DNA from: Burkholderiaceae bacterium
GTDB lineage: Bacteria; Pseudomonadota; Gammaproteobacteria; Burkholderiales; Burkholderiaceae
Assembly (NCBI GenBank): GCA_947448695.1
Contig: CANFOL010000003.1
Location: 62,001-126,000, forward strand
DNA: 64,000 bases
Direction of reading: 5' to 3'
Below are positions 29,330 through 37,625 of the stretch, in pieces. Both the position numbers and the translations under genes were made by a program. The notes below the pieces were generated by a model. That model searched no databases, was not told the origin of the DNA, and saw only the letters and a program-made list of their open reading frames with translations. Within the stretch, counting starts at the first letter, position 1, and each line of letters begins with the position of its first letter.

Positions 29330-32300
29330 ATGCTAAAAGAAATTCAAAGCCGTATGAGCCGGTCAAGGCTCCTAAGAATAACTATTTATTCTGTGCTTGG
29401 CTTGTTCTTGACAATTATTTTACTTACCCAAGTGGTGGCTCGATTCTTCATTTGGCCTCAACTTGAATCCAGAAAAGTTCAAATTGAACAAGTACTTAGT
29501 AAAGAACTAGGGGTTACTGTAACCATTGGAGAAATTCACACAAACTGGCAAAGCTTGCGACCTAGCTTTGAAATAAAAAATATAAGCTTTAAAAAAGATC
29601 CTCTTGAGGATAACTCATCAACGAATCAAGTACTCCATATACCCATGGTTTCTGGCGTTTTGGGGTGGAGTTCTATTTGGTTACTAACCCCCCGATTCTA
29701 TGACCTATATTCTGAAAATATTCGATTAACTGCATATCGTAATGCAGAAGGTTTATGGAGTTTTGCAGGTATTCCGGTTTCGAGCTCCGGGAGCGATTCC
29801 AATACCTTAGCTTGGATCTTAAATGAACGAAACCTCAATGCCAAGAATCTACATGTGACTGTAAAAGATGATTTAGACGTTAGTTCAATGAATGAATTTA
29901 CCGTAGAAAATTTTTCTTTAAAAAATAACATGAGAAATCATGTGATTCAATTAAACGCCTTCGTAAAACCAACACAAGGTATTTTAAATTTTTCCGGAGA
30001 CTTTGATCACAGACTTTTTTCAGATGTTACTAACTGGAAAAATTGGCAAGGTTCATTCACTAGCGAAATTAAAAAGATTAATGCTCCAAACTTATTAAAA
30101 ATCACTGGATTACCAATTAAGTCAGGATCAGGGCAAATTGAATTTAATGCTCAAGCTGACCTAAATCACGGCATATTTCAGAAGAGTACGGCCAGTTTAA
30201 ATGCGAATGAAATAAATATCATTTGGGCTAATAGCCAACCAGACTTACATCTCAATCAATTACAGATAAATGTCAATCAATACGTCAAAGACACAACTCA
30301 AATTATCGACTTCAAAAACTTTAACTGGCAATTTCAAGATGACAAGAAAAAAATACACACCCTTCAAGATTTAAGTCTTCGGGTAACGCCTAATCAATCA
30401 AATGAAGCCATATCAAAAATCGAGCTAAATGCTCCGAAAATCCCTCTAACAGAATTAGCTTTACTAGCACAAAGCATACCCTTACCTGCAAAAGTATATA
30501 AGCTACTCAAGCAAACGCAACCTGAGGGAGAACTTGAACAATTTCATTTTATTTGGCATAAGGAACAGCCTGAAAAAGGGTTTTTAACTCAATCGATAGT
30601 CAATCATGAATTCGAAATCCAAGGTCTTTTTAAAAATATTGGGTGGCGTTCAGTTGGCATGTCTATTCCTGGCGTGAAAGGACTTAATGGAGAAATACAA
30701 TCCACTTTTGATAAGGGCTTTATAAAGATTAACTCCCCGGAACTGAGTGTAGAGTCTCAATATTATTTTCAACAAAAAAGAATTGCTCTACCCAATACCT
30801 CTGGCAAAGTTCAGTGGCAAAAAAAAGATGATCAGTGGTTGCTTGAATTTGATCAGTTGCAGATGAAGAATGGCACTGACGAAATTCGGGCAAGTGGCTC
30901 CTATTTAACAGTAAGCAAAAAGAAATCTGACCTATTAGTTCTTGATCTACAAGTAGTCAAAATGGATGCCAATCAATTACTAAAATTGATTCCAAAAACG
31001 ATTGCTAATGCCACGATGGATTATTTAAGATCAACTATTTCAGCTGGCTCAATTGAAAATTCCTCCGTGAAAATTAATGGTCCTACAAATGATATTCCGT
31101 TTACAAAGGGCTCAAAAAATCAATTTCAATTAAATGTCAATATCAAAGACGCTGTTTATAGGCCTGTCGCGCCAGAACCAAATATAAAGGGTGAATGGCT
31201 TTCTCTTGAAAAAGTGAATGCACGTATTCAAATGGATAACAATCTTTTACATGTGAATGCGCCATCTGGAAAATTTAAAAATGTAATGTTCAAAGATATC
31301 AGCGCCGATATGGACGTTACAAAAATGCCTAACATGTTGGAAGTGAAAGGTAAGGCTAGTGGGCCTCTCTTTGACTTTATAACCTATTTAGTTGCCACCC
31401 CTGTTGGTTATAAATGGCAATCTGAGTTAAAGCAAATGAGCTTGACAGGTAATGCTCAATTAGACCTAAAGTTGACGCAGCAATTTAGCGATAAAAAAAA
31501 CACTAAGATCATAGCCCAAGTAGATCTCGAAAAAAACCAAATTCGTTGGGGGAAGAATGCGACGGGAACTATCAATAAGGGTTTCTTAACGGTTGATGAA
31601 CATGGTTTAAAAAAGGCGGATATTAATGGCAATTTCATGGGCGGGCCTCTCTTAATTAAAAATAACTCCGTAAATCCTGACCAAGTCGATATTCAGGCCG
31701 ATGTCGATGGCGCTTTATTGATGGATTTATTTGCAACTAATCAAGAGTTCAATCATGACTTTCAAAGGGATATCCTGACCGGCAAAATAGGAATGCAAGG
31801 CTATATTCTAAGAAAAAATAATGACGCTGCTTTAAATTTGAACTTAGACTTTAAGTCGGCCAATATCAATTTGCCAAAGCCTTTAATGAAGCCTGCAGGA
31901 GAAAGTTTATTGGGCTTTATTAAATTAAATAATAACTCTTCTGCCATTAATCCGACAACTGATTGGCAGATCAAACTCGGGGAATTGGTTCAATCTTCTG
32001 GTCAATTATCCCAACACAAACTTGACAAAGCCATAGTCGTGATTGGCTCAGCTAAACAACCCAGCATTACCAAAGGTATTTATGTAGCTTTTGATGTTGC
32101 AGAGATACAGGGAGATCAATGGGTTAATCTTTTCAATGATTTCGACAAAGCTAACCCGAATTTTTATGCGCGATTTGCTGATACAAACACGAATCAAACA
32201 TCTACCAATTTACCAATAATTGTTTCTGGCAAATCAAGCCAACTCATTTTTCTCAATCGAGAATTTAATAACCTTTTAGTAGATATGAAGGAAGATAATC

Positions 32301-33427
32301 ATATTTGGAGTGGCGCTATTCAAGCAAATAACATCGACGGAAAATTCAACTGGCTACCAAAAAATCCTAGCTTACCGTTTGGGTCAATATCTGCAAACTT
32401 CAATAAACTTTATATTCCGGCGCCCAGCACGGTGACTAATTCCAAAAATCAACCAAAATCAACTATAAAATTCTTGCCGAGTATGAATATTTCCGCGACA
32501 GATTTGCGGTTTGGAAAAATGCAACTGGGCACTGTGCAACTTCAGGCCGATGCAACACCTATAGCATGGACACTTAACAAACTTTCAGCAAAGAATAAAT
32601 TTGGGGAAATGAATGTAAATGGTGATTGGGAATTGCCGTCTGGCAACCTCATTGGAAAAACTGCTTTAAATGTTAATCTTCAAACAAATGATGCCGGCGA
32701 ATTTTTGACTTCCTTTGGTGTGAATGAGAACGTCATTGATCGAGGAAAAGGTGGTATTCAAGGTAAACTTAATTGGCAAGGATCTCCTTTTGACTTTAAT
32801 AAGCTTAGTCTAAGCGGCGATCTTCAATTAGAAATTAAAAATGGAACCATCCTTCAAGTTGATCCAGGGGCATCAAAATTATTAGGTATCTTAAGTCTAC
32901 AAAGTCTTTTTAAATTTGCTAGCTTAAATTTTATTGGTAGCTTTGGAGAAACTATTAAAACTGGAACTGCTTTTGATGAAATAACTGCCTCAGCAACTAT
33001 TCGAAGAGGAATTATTCGAACGAATGACTTTGAGATGCAAAGTACTCTTGCAAAGATTACTTCGAGGGGTATTATTAATTTGAATCGTGAAACTCAGGAT
33101 TTAAGAGTTACGATTTATCCTCGCATCAACTTTGGCTCAGCCTCACTTGCGGCATTTTATTTTGTAACACCCATCATTGGAATCACCACCATGATTGGTC
33201 AGTATTTATTTAGCGCTGGGATTAATAAGGCGCTACAAAGCGATTTATTAATCCAGGGGGACTGGAAATCTCCTGAAATTATTCCCCTTGACCAAAATGG
33301 TAAACCGATTGACCCAGATGTCTTGCAAAGTATTCGTCGCAAGTCTTTATTGAATGAACCCGTAAAAAAACCAACTGAAAACATACCTCCACCGCCAGTC
33401 AATCTAACTCCAAACACTAATCCTTAA
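29330..33427 (+). CDS. yhdP: YhdP family protein (AsmA-like, predicted lipid transport across the periplasm)
   Basis: 1365 residues from ATG 29330 (MLKEIQSRMSRSRLLR); the frame extends to 29201 but that start would lie inside glnE. One membrane anchor (about residues 17-38), then a very long beta-rich periplasmic part with repeated AsmA/DUF3971-type blocks and the C-terminal LDLKN-like TIYPRINFGSASLAAFY region. TIGR02099 proteins of this type bridge inner and outer membranes and carry phospholipids, by analogy with E. coli YhdP. A Pro-rich tail ends the protein. Followed after 19 bases by the nitrilase-family gene and then tldD, the conserved yhdP-nit-tldD order. Confidence 0.9.
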   Translation: MLKEIQSRMSRSRLLRITIYSVLGLFLTIILLTQVVARFFIWPQLESRKVQIEQVLSKELGVTVTIGEIHTNWQSLRPSFEIKNISFKKDPLEDNSSTNQVLHIPMVSGVLGWSSIWLLTPRFYDLYSENIRLTAYRNAEGLWSFAGIPVSSSGSDSNTLAWILNERNLNAKNLHVTVKDDLDVSSMNEFTVENFSLKNNMRNHVIQLNAFVKPTQGILNFSGDFDHRLFSDVTNWKNWQGSFTSEIKKINAPNLLKITGLPIKSGSGQIEFNAQADLNHGIFQKSTASLNANEINIIWANSQPDLHLNQLQINVNQYVKDTTQIIDFKNFNWQFQDDKKKIHTLQDLSLRVTPNQSNEAISKIELNAPKIPLTELALLAQSIPLPAKVYKLLKQTQPEGELEQFHFIWHKEQPEKGFLTQSIVNHEFEIQGLFKNIGWRSVGMSIPGVKGLNGEIQSTFDKGFIKINSPELSVESQYYFQQKRIALPNTSGKVQWQKKDDQWLLEFDQLQMKNGTDEIRASGSYLTVSKKKSDLLVLDLQVVKMDANQLLKLIPKTIANATMDYLRSTISAGSIENSSVKINGPTNDIPFTKGSKNQFQLNVNIKDAVYRPVAPEPNIKGEWLSLEKVNARIQMDNNLLHVNAPSGKFKNVMFKDISADMDVTKMPNMLEVKGKASGPLFDFITYLVATPVGYKWQSELKQMSLTGNAQLDLKLTQQFSDKKNTKIIAQVDLEKNQIRWGKNATGTINKGFLTVDEHGLKKADINGNFMGGPLLIKNNSVNPDQVDIQADVDGALLMDLFATNQEFNHDFQRDILTGKIGMQGYILRKNNDAALNLNLDFKSANINLPKPLMKPAGESLLGFIKLNNNSSAINPTTDWQIKLGELVQSSGQLSQHKLDKAIVVIGSAKQPSITKGIYVAFDVAEIQGDQWVNLFNDFDKANPNFYARFADTNTNQTSTNLPIIVSGKSSQLIFLNREFNNLLVDMKEDNHIWSGAIQANNIDGKFNWLPKNPSLPFGSISANFNKLYIPAPSTVTNSKNQPKSTIKFLPSMNISATDLRFGKMQLGTVQLQADATPIAWTLNKLSAKNKFGEMNVNGDWELPSGNLIGKTALNVNLQTNDAGEFLTSFGVNENVIDRGKGGIQGKLNWQGSPFDFNKLSLSGDLQLEIKNGTILQVDPGASKLLGILSLQSLFKFASLNFIGSFGETIKTGTAFDEITASATIRRGIIRTNDFEMQSTLAKITSRGIINLNRETQDLRVTIYPRINFGSASLAAFYFVTPIIGITTMIGQYLFSAGINKALQSDLLIQGDWKSPEIIPLDQNGKPIDPDVLQSIRRKSLLNEPVKKPTENIPPPPVNLTPNTNP

Positions 33428-33446
33428 AAGATGCTAACCTATTCAA

Positions 33447-34259
33447 ATGATTAAAATTGCTAGCCTTCAGATGGTCGCGTCTTCCGACCTTGATACCAAT
33501 TTGCGATCCGCGGAGTATTTGATTGCACAAGCGGCTGATCAACAATGTCAATTAGCGGTATTGCCTGAATATTTTTGTCTGTTTGGTAAAAAAGATCAGG
33601 ATAAGCTAGATATTCAAGAACAACTTGGTCATGGTCCCATTCAAAATTTAATGGCTAATCTTGCTCAAAAATATAGTATTCATATTGTGGCAGGGACGAT
33701 TCCCATCTCTACTAATGACCCTCATCATGTCTTAAACACGACTTTAGTGTTTAATCCAGCCGGGGAAATAATTTGTCAATATGACAAGATTCACTTATTC
33801 TCATTTTCTTCTGGGGGTGAGAGTTATGATGAATCTAGAGTGCTTCAAGCAGGTTCAAAATTATCTTCTTTTGATATTCAACATCAAGATGAAAATTGGC
33901 GTTTCGGATTAAGTATTTGTTATGACCTTCGTTTTCCAGAAATGTATCGCGCCATGGGTGAGGTTGATTGCCATATACTTCCTGCTGCATTTACCTATAC
34001 TACCGGCAAAGTTCACTGGGAAATCCTTCTTCGAGCTCGGGCAATTGAAAATCAATGCTACTTGGTCGCTTCTGCCCAAGGTGGAACACATGATAATAGC
34101 CGTCAAACTTGGGGGCACTCCATGATCATTAATCCTTGGGGAGAAATTAACTCTGTTTTAGAGGCTGGGGAAGGTCTCATTTCAGGAGAAATGCTTAAAG
34201 CTAATTTACTCGACGTTCGTAATAAACTACCAGCTCTTCAGCATCGCACCATTAAATAA
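33447..34259 (+). CDS. Carbon-nitrogen hydrolase (nitrilase superfamily, Nit1/deaminated glutathione amidase-like)
   Basis: 270 residues. The catalytic triad is visible: Glu41 in LPEYFCLFG, Lys114 in YDKIHLFSF, Cys158 in SICYDLRFPE. The DLRFPEMYR block and LRARAIENQCY resemble the Nit1/NitA branch, whose members repair deaminated glutathione; this substrate is inferred from resemblance. Between yhdP and tldD with gaps of 19 and 8 bases, so likely one transcript. Confidence 0.88.
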   Translation: MIKIASLQMVASSDLDTNLRSAEYLIAQAADQQCQLAVLPEYFCLFGKKDQDKLDIQEQLGHGPIQNLMANLAQKYSIHIVAGTIPISTNDPHHVLNTTLVFNPAGEIICQYDKIHLFSFSSGGESYDESRVLQAGSKLSSFDIQHQDENWRFGLSICYDLRFPEMYRAMGEVDCHILPAAFTYTTGKVHWEILLRARAIENQCYLVASAQGGTHDNSRQTWGHSMIINPWGEINSVLEAGEGLISGEMLKANLLDVRNKLPALQHRTIK

Positions 34260-34267
34260 ATATAAAT

Positions 34268-35722
34268 ATGCAAAATCATTCAAATAATGCCATTCAAACC
34301 GCTAAATCACTTCTTCTAACTCCTGGCGGTATTGATGAACGTGTAATTGAAAAAGCTCTTAGTGAGATGTATTTACATCGCCTTGACGATGCTGACTTAT
34401 ATTTTCAACATACCCGATATGAATCTTGGAGTCTTGAAGAGGGTATTGTTAAGTCTGGAAACTTTAGTATTGATCAAGGTGTTGGTGTTAGAGCGGTTTC
34501 AGGTGACAAAACAGCCTTTGCTTATGCTGATGTTGTAAATTCTGACACCTTAATGCAGGCCGCGAAATCAACCCGAGTAATTGGCCCATCTGGGGGTAAA
34601 AAGAAAATTATTCTTCAACCGATTTCTACATTTTCTGGACAAGCACTTTATATTCCTGAAGATCCAATCTTTAGTTTAAAAACTGAAGAAAAAATTCAAC
34701 TTCTTGAAAAAATTGAACAAAAGGCAAGGGCAAAAGATCCTCGAGTAGTTCAAGTTATGGCAAGTTTGACAGGTGAATTTGACGTTATTTTAGTAGCTAA
34801 AGGAAACGGTAAATTAGTTGCTGATATTCGCCCTCTCGTCAGAGTTTCAATTAGTGTCATCGTTGAACAAAACGGTCGAAGAGAAACTGCGAATGCAGGT
34901 GGAGGTGGTCGCCTAAACTATAAAATGTTTACCGATGAATTAATTAATAAATGGGTCGATGATGCGGTCAACTCGGCATTAATTAATTTAGATTCTAAGC
35001 CAGCACCTGCTGGTCCAATGACCGTTGTAATGGGTCCTGGATGGCCTGGGGTTTTGTTGCATGAGGCGATTGGGCACGGTCTAGAGGGTGATTTTAATCG
35101 TAAAGGATCTTCTGCATTTGCTGGAAAACTAGGGCAAAAAGTTGCTGCCCCAGGAGTTACTGTAGTAGATGATGGCACTCTTTCAGGTCGTCGTGGCTCT
35201 CTTAATGTGGATGACGAAGGGAATCCAACACAATGTACAACTCTCATTGAAAATGGGCGTCTCAAAGGTTTTATGCAAGATGCTATGAATTCACGTCTCA
35301 TGAAAATGCCACTTACAGGCAATGGACGTCGAGAAAGCTATGCGGCTCTGCCTCTTCCAAGAATGACAAATACCTATATGCTACCTGGCGATAAAGACCC
35401 AGGAGAAATCTTAGCTAGTATCAAAAAGGGTTTATATGCAGTTAATTTCGGTGGCGGTCAAGTCGATATAACAAGTGGCAAGTTTGTTTTTGCTGCAACC
35501 GAAGCCTACTGGGTTGAGAATGGGAAAATTCAATATCCTGTTAAAGGAGCCACCATTATCGGCAACGGCCCTGAATCTTTGAAGCAAGTTAGTATGATTG
35601 GGAATGATTTGCGTCTTGACGATGGTGTTGGAGTTTGTGGGAAAGAGGGGCAAAGCGTCCCCGTTGGGGTTGGCCAACCAACACTAAGAATTGAAAACAT
35701 GGTTGTTGGTGGAAGTGTTTAA
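34268..35722 (+). CDS. tldD: Metalloprotease TldD
   Basis: 484 residues. Partner of TldE/PmbA in a zinc protease that degrades unfolded peptides and matures some ribosomally made peptides. The zinc motif HEAIGH is at 265-270 followed by GLEGDFNRKGSSAFAG, and the C-terminal GVGVCGKEGQSVPVGVGQPT block is typical. The tldE/pmbA partner is not in the window. Last gene of the yhdP-nitrilase-tldD run; the leader of the DAHP synthase gene begins just after it, and I see no terminator directly behind the stop codon other than the leader hairpin at 35847. Confidence 0.95.
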   Translation: MQNHSNNAIQTAKSLLLTPGGIDERVIEKALSEMYLHRLDDADLYFQHTRYESWSLEEGIVKSGNFSIDQGVGVRAVSGDKTAFAYADVVNSDTLMQAAKSTRVIGPSGGKKKIILQPISTFSGQALYIPEDPIFSLKTEEKIQLLEKIEQKARAKDPRVVQVMASLTGEFDVILVAKGNGKLVADIRPLVRVSISVIVEQNGRRETANAGGGGRLNYKMFTDELINKWVDDAVNSALINLDSKPAPAGPMTVVMGPGWPGVLLHEAIGHGLEGDFNRKGSSAFAGKLGQKVAAPGVTVVDDGTLSGRRGSLNVDDEGNPTQCTTLIENGRLKGFMQDAMNSRLMKMPLTGNGRRESYAALPLPRMTNTYMLPGDKDPGEILASIKKGLYAVNFGGGQVDITSGKFVFAATEAYWVENGKIQYPVKGATIIGNGPESLKQVSMIGNDLRLDDGVGVCGKEGQSVPVGVGQPTLRIENMVVGGSV

Positions 35723-35735
35723 ATTCTTGCTTCAA

Positions 35736-35741
35736 TAAAAT
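35736..35741 (+). promoter_or_regulatory. Candidate -10 box for the DAHP synthase leader transcript
   Basis: TAAAAT, one mismatch from the consensus, about 20 bases before the leader peptide ATG. There is no good -35 hexamer at normal spacing, so an activator or read-through from tldD is possible. Weak evidence. Confidence 0.3.
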
Positions 35742-35759
35742 TGTGGTAAATTAATATTC

Positions 35760-35822
35760 ATGCACTTGGACTCTTTTTACTTCTTTTACTTTTCTATCTC
35801 TGACTTGGCGGTTGAGAGGTAA
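35760..35822 (+). CDS. Phe/Tyr-rich leader peptide of the DAHP synthase attenuator
   Basis: A 20-codon frame, MHLDSFYFFYFSISDLAVER, too short for most gene callers. Residues 6-11 are six consecutive aromatic codons (TTT TAC TTC TTT TAC TTT at 35775-35792), four Phe and two Tyr. This is the signature of a control peptide such as E. coli PheL, where shortage of the charged tRNA stalls the ribosome. The frame is closed upstream by a TAA at 35736-35738, so the ATG is the only start. The ribosome site is weak (GTGGT at 35743-35747). Its end overlaps the antiterminator arm at 35807-35814. Function is inferred from position and composition. Confidence 0.8.
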   Translation: MHLDSFYFFYFSISDLAVER

Positions 35823-35873
35823 TGATTTAAAAACATTTCCTAAAACAACCGCCCCAAAAAGGCGGTTTTTTTT
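35796..35873 (+). promoter_or_regulatory. Transcription attenuator of the DAHP synthase gene (alternative hairpins)
   Basis: Three mutually related pairings are visible. Pause hairpin: ATCTCT (35796-35801) with AGAGGT (35815-35820), one G-U pair. Antiterminator: GGCGGTTG (35807-35814) with CAACCGCC (35846-35853), eight perfect pairs. Terminator: AACCGCC (35847-35853) with GGCGGTT (35861-35867). The antiterminator and terminator share the same middle arm, so only one can form. A ribosome stalled on the Phe/Tyr codons would cover the pause arm and free the antiterminator; a ribosome reaching the stop codon would cover 35807-35814 and let the terminator form. Confidence 0.78.
35847..35873 (+). 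terminator. Rho-independent terminator in the leader of the DAHP synthase gene
   Basis: Seven-pair GC-rich stem AACCGCC/GGCGGTT with a 7-base loop (CCAAAAA) and a run of eight T (35866-35873). It sits 34 bases before the DAHP synthase start codon, upstream of the gene rather than behind it, which fits an attenuator. It could also serve as the tldD terminator. Confidence 0.9.
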
Positions 35874-35907
35874 CACCTAGTTGCGCAATATTTAAACAAG
35901 GATTGAT

Positions 35908-37026
35908 ATGACGGACAAAGCAATAAGTACCCAAGAAAATTGGTATTCAAATATGGACAAAACATCATCTACAGATGATGCGCGGATAAAAAATATTAAT
36001 GTGCTTCCTCCACCAGAGCATTTAATTCGTTTTTTTCCAATTGCCAATACTCCAATTGAAAAACTTATCTCTCAATCACGAAAAAAAATTCGCGACATTA
36101 TTCGTGGGAGCGACGATCGCTTGCTCGTCATCATAGGGCCCTGCTCCATTCACGATCCTTCTGCTGCAGTTGCTTATGCTAAAAGACTTCTAGAACAGCG
36201 TGAGCACTTTAAAAAAGACTTAGAAATCGTTATGCGTGTCTACTTTGAAAAGCCGCGAACTACGGTTGGTTGGAAAGGTTTGATCAATGACCCTTATTTA
36301 GATGAAAGTTTTAAGATTGATGAAGGTCTGCGAATCGCAAGACAACTTTTAATCGAAATCAATCGACTTGGAATGCCTGCCGGTAGCGAATTTCTCGATG
36401 TGATTTCGCCACAGTACATTGGTGACCTGATTTCGTGGGGTGCGATTGGTGCAAGAACAACGGAAAGTCAGATTCATCGAGAATTGGCGTCTGGTCTCTC
36501 AGCCCCAATTGGTTTTAAAAATGGTACGGATGGTAACATTAAGATTGCTACAGACGCAATTCTTGCGGCATCTCGTGGACATCATTTTTTATCTGTCCAT
36601 AAAAACGGTCAGGTTGCAATCATTGAAACTAGCGGCAATAAGGATTGTCATGTCATCTTGCGTGGTGGCAAAGCGCCTAATTACGATTCAAAAAGTGTGG
36701 CTGAAGCCTGTGATAGCTTACAAACATCCAAACTACATCCATCCCTGATGATTGATTTATCACATGCTAATTCTAGTAAACAACACGAGCGTCAAATCAT
36801 CGTGGCCCAAGACGTGGCAGATCAGCTAAAGTCAAAATCCAAGTCAATCTTTGGCGTAATGATAGAAAGTCACTTTGAAGGTGGTGCTCAGAAATTCACT
36901 CCAGGGAAAGATGATCCAAGCAAACTTCAATACGGTCAAAGTATTACTGATGCCTGTATCAACTGGGATGACTCTGTAAAAACACTCGAAATATTAGCTG
37001 AAGGCGTTAGAAAACGTCGTAATTAA
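35908..37026 (+). CDS. aroG: 3-deoxy-7-phosphoheptulonate synthase (DAHP synthase, class I)
   Basis: 372 residues. Condenses phosphoenolpyruvate and erythrose 4-phosphate, the entry step of the shikimate pathway. The AroFGH-type signatures LLVIIGPCSIHDP, VMRVYFEKPRTTVGWKGLINDP, GARTTESQIHRELASGLS, GFKNGTDG and MIDLSHANSSKQ are complete, with the metal cysteine in GPCS. AAGGA (35898-35902) precedes the ATG. The N-terminal extension that carries the effector site is present, so feedback inhibition is expected; the leader suggests Phe and Tyr as signals. The symbol is a best guess among aroF/G/H. The stop codon abuts that of the adenosyltransferase on the other strand. Confidence 0.95.
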   Translation: MTDKAISTQENWYSNMDKTSSTDDARIKNINVLPPPEHLIRFFPIANTPIEKLISQSRKKIRDIIRGSDDRLLVIIGPCSIHDPSAAVAYAKRLLEQREHFKKDLEIVMRVYFEKPRTTVGWKGLINDPYLDESFKIDEGLRIARQLLIEINRLGMPAGSEFLDVISPQYIGDLISWGAIGARTTESQIHRELASGLSAPIGFKNGTDGNIKIATDAILAASRGHHFLSVHKNGQVAIIETSGNKDCHVILRGGKAPNYDSKSVAEACDSLQTSKLHPSLMIDLSHANSSKQHERQIIVAQDVADQLKSKSKSIFGVMIESHFEGGAQKFTPGKDDPSKLQYGQSITDACINWDDSVKTLEILAEGVRKRRN

Positions 37027-37596
37027 TTATTGCTTGGGGGTTTTATGATGATTCCACAAAATATCTTTACCCCCAGCACTTACATTTAAATATCTAGCTA
37101 AGACAAACAATAAATCGGATAAGCGATTAGTGTACTGTCTTGGCGTGTCATTGATTGTTTCTTTAGATCCTAACTTTACGATAGAACGCTCAGCTCTTCG
37201 ACATACAGTTCGGCAAATGTGTGCTTGGGCTGCGGCTCGAGTTCCACCAGGAAGAATAAATTCTGATAGTTTAGGTAGTTGTGAATTATAAAGAGCCAAT
37301 TGCTCATCTAAATAGAGTATTTGATCTGGCTTGAGTAGGGTATATCCAGGTATACAAAGTTCTCCACCCAAATCAAATAGGTCGTGTTGGATTTGATTAA
37401 ATAAAGCCCTCATGACCACATCAATGGATGGAGGAAATTCTTCCGTCAATAAAAGCCCAATCTGAGAATTCAATTCATCGACATCACCCATCGCGCAAAT
37501 CCGATCATCCGCTTTGTCTATACGGGTCCCATCACCTAAGCCAGTAATTCCAGCATCACCAGTTCGAGTTGCAATTTGTGTAAGTCGATTTCCCAT
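37027..37596 (-). CDS. Cob(I)alamin adenosyltransferase, PduO type
   Basis: 189 residues. Transfers the adenosyl group of ATP to cob(I)alamin, making coenzyme B12. The N-terminal ATP loop TRTGDAGITGLGDGTRI (10-26), the GDVDELNSQIG helix and the C-terminal CRRAERSIV and RLSDLLFVLARYLN blocks are those of the PduO/MMAB family, not CobA. No cobalamin-dependent enzyme lies near. It ends flush against the DAHP synthase gene and is divergent from glcD with 29 bases between starts. Confidence 0.93.
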   Translation of the reverse strand: MGNRLTQIATRTGDAGITGLGDGTRIDKADDRICAMGDVDELNSQIGLLLTEEFPPSIDVVMRALFNQIQHDLFDLGGELCIPGYTLLKPDQILYLDEQLALYNSQLPKLSEFILPGGTRAAAQAHICRTVCRRAERSIVKLGSKETINDTPRQYTNRLSDLLFVLARYLNVSAGGKDILWNHHKTPKQ

Positions 37597-37625
37597 AAAA
37601 GGTATTATAGAGGGATAATTACACT

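Noticed and set aside
34918..35322. 134-residue open frame on the minus strand inside tldD
   Set aside because: Shadow of a conserved gene; Arg/Pro/Ser-rich composition typical of antisense frames and no ribosome site.
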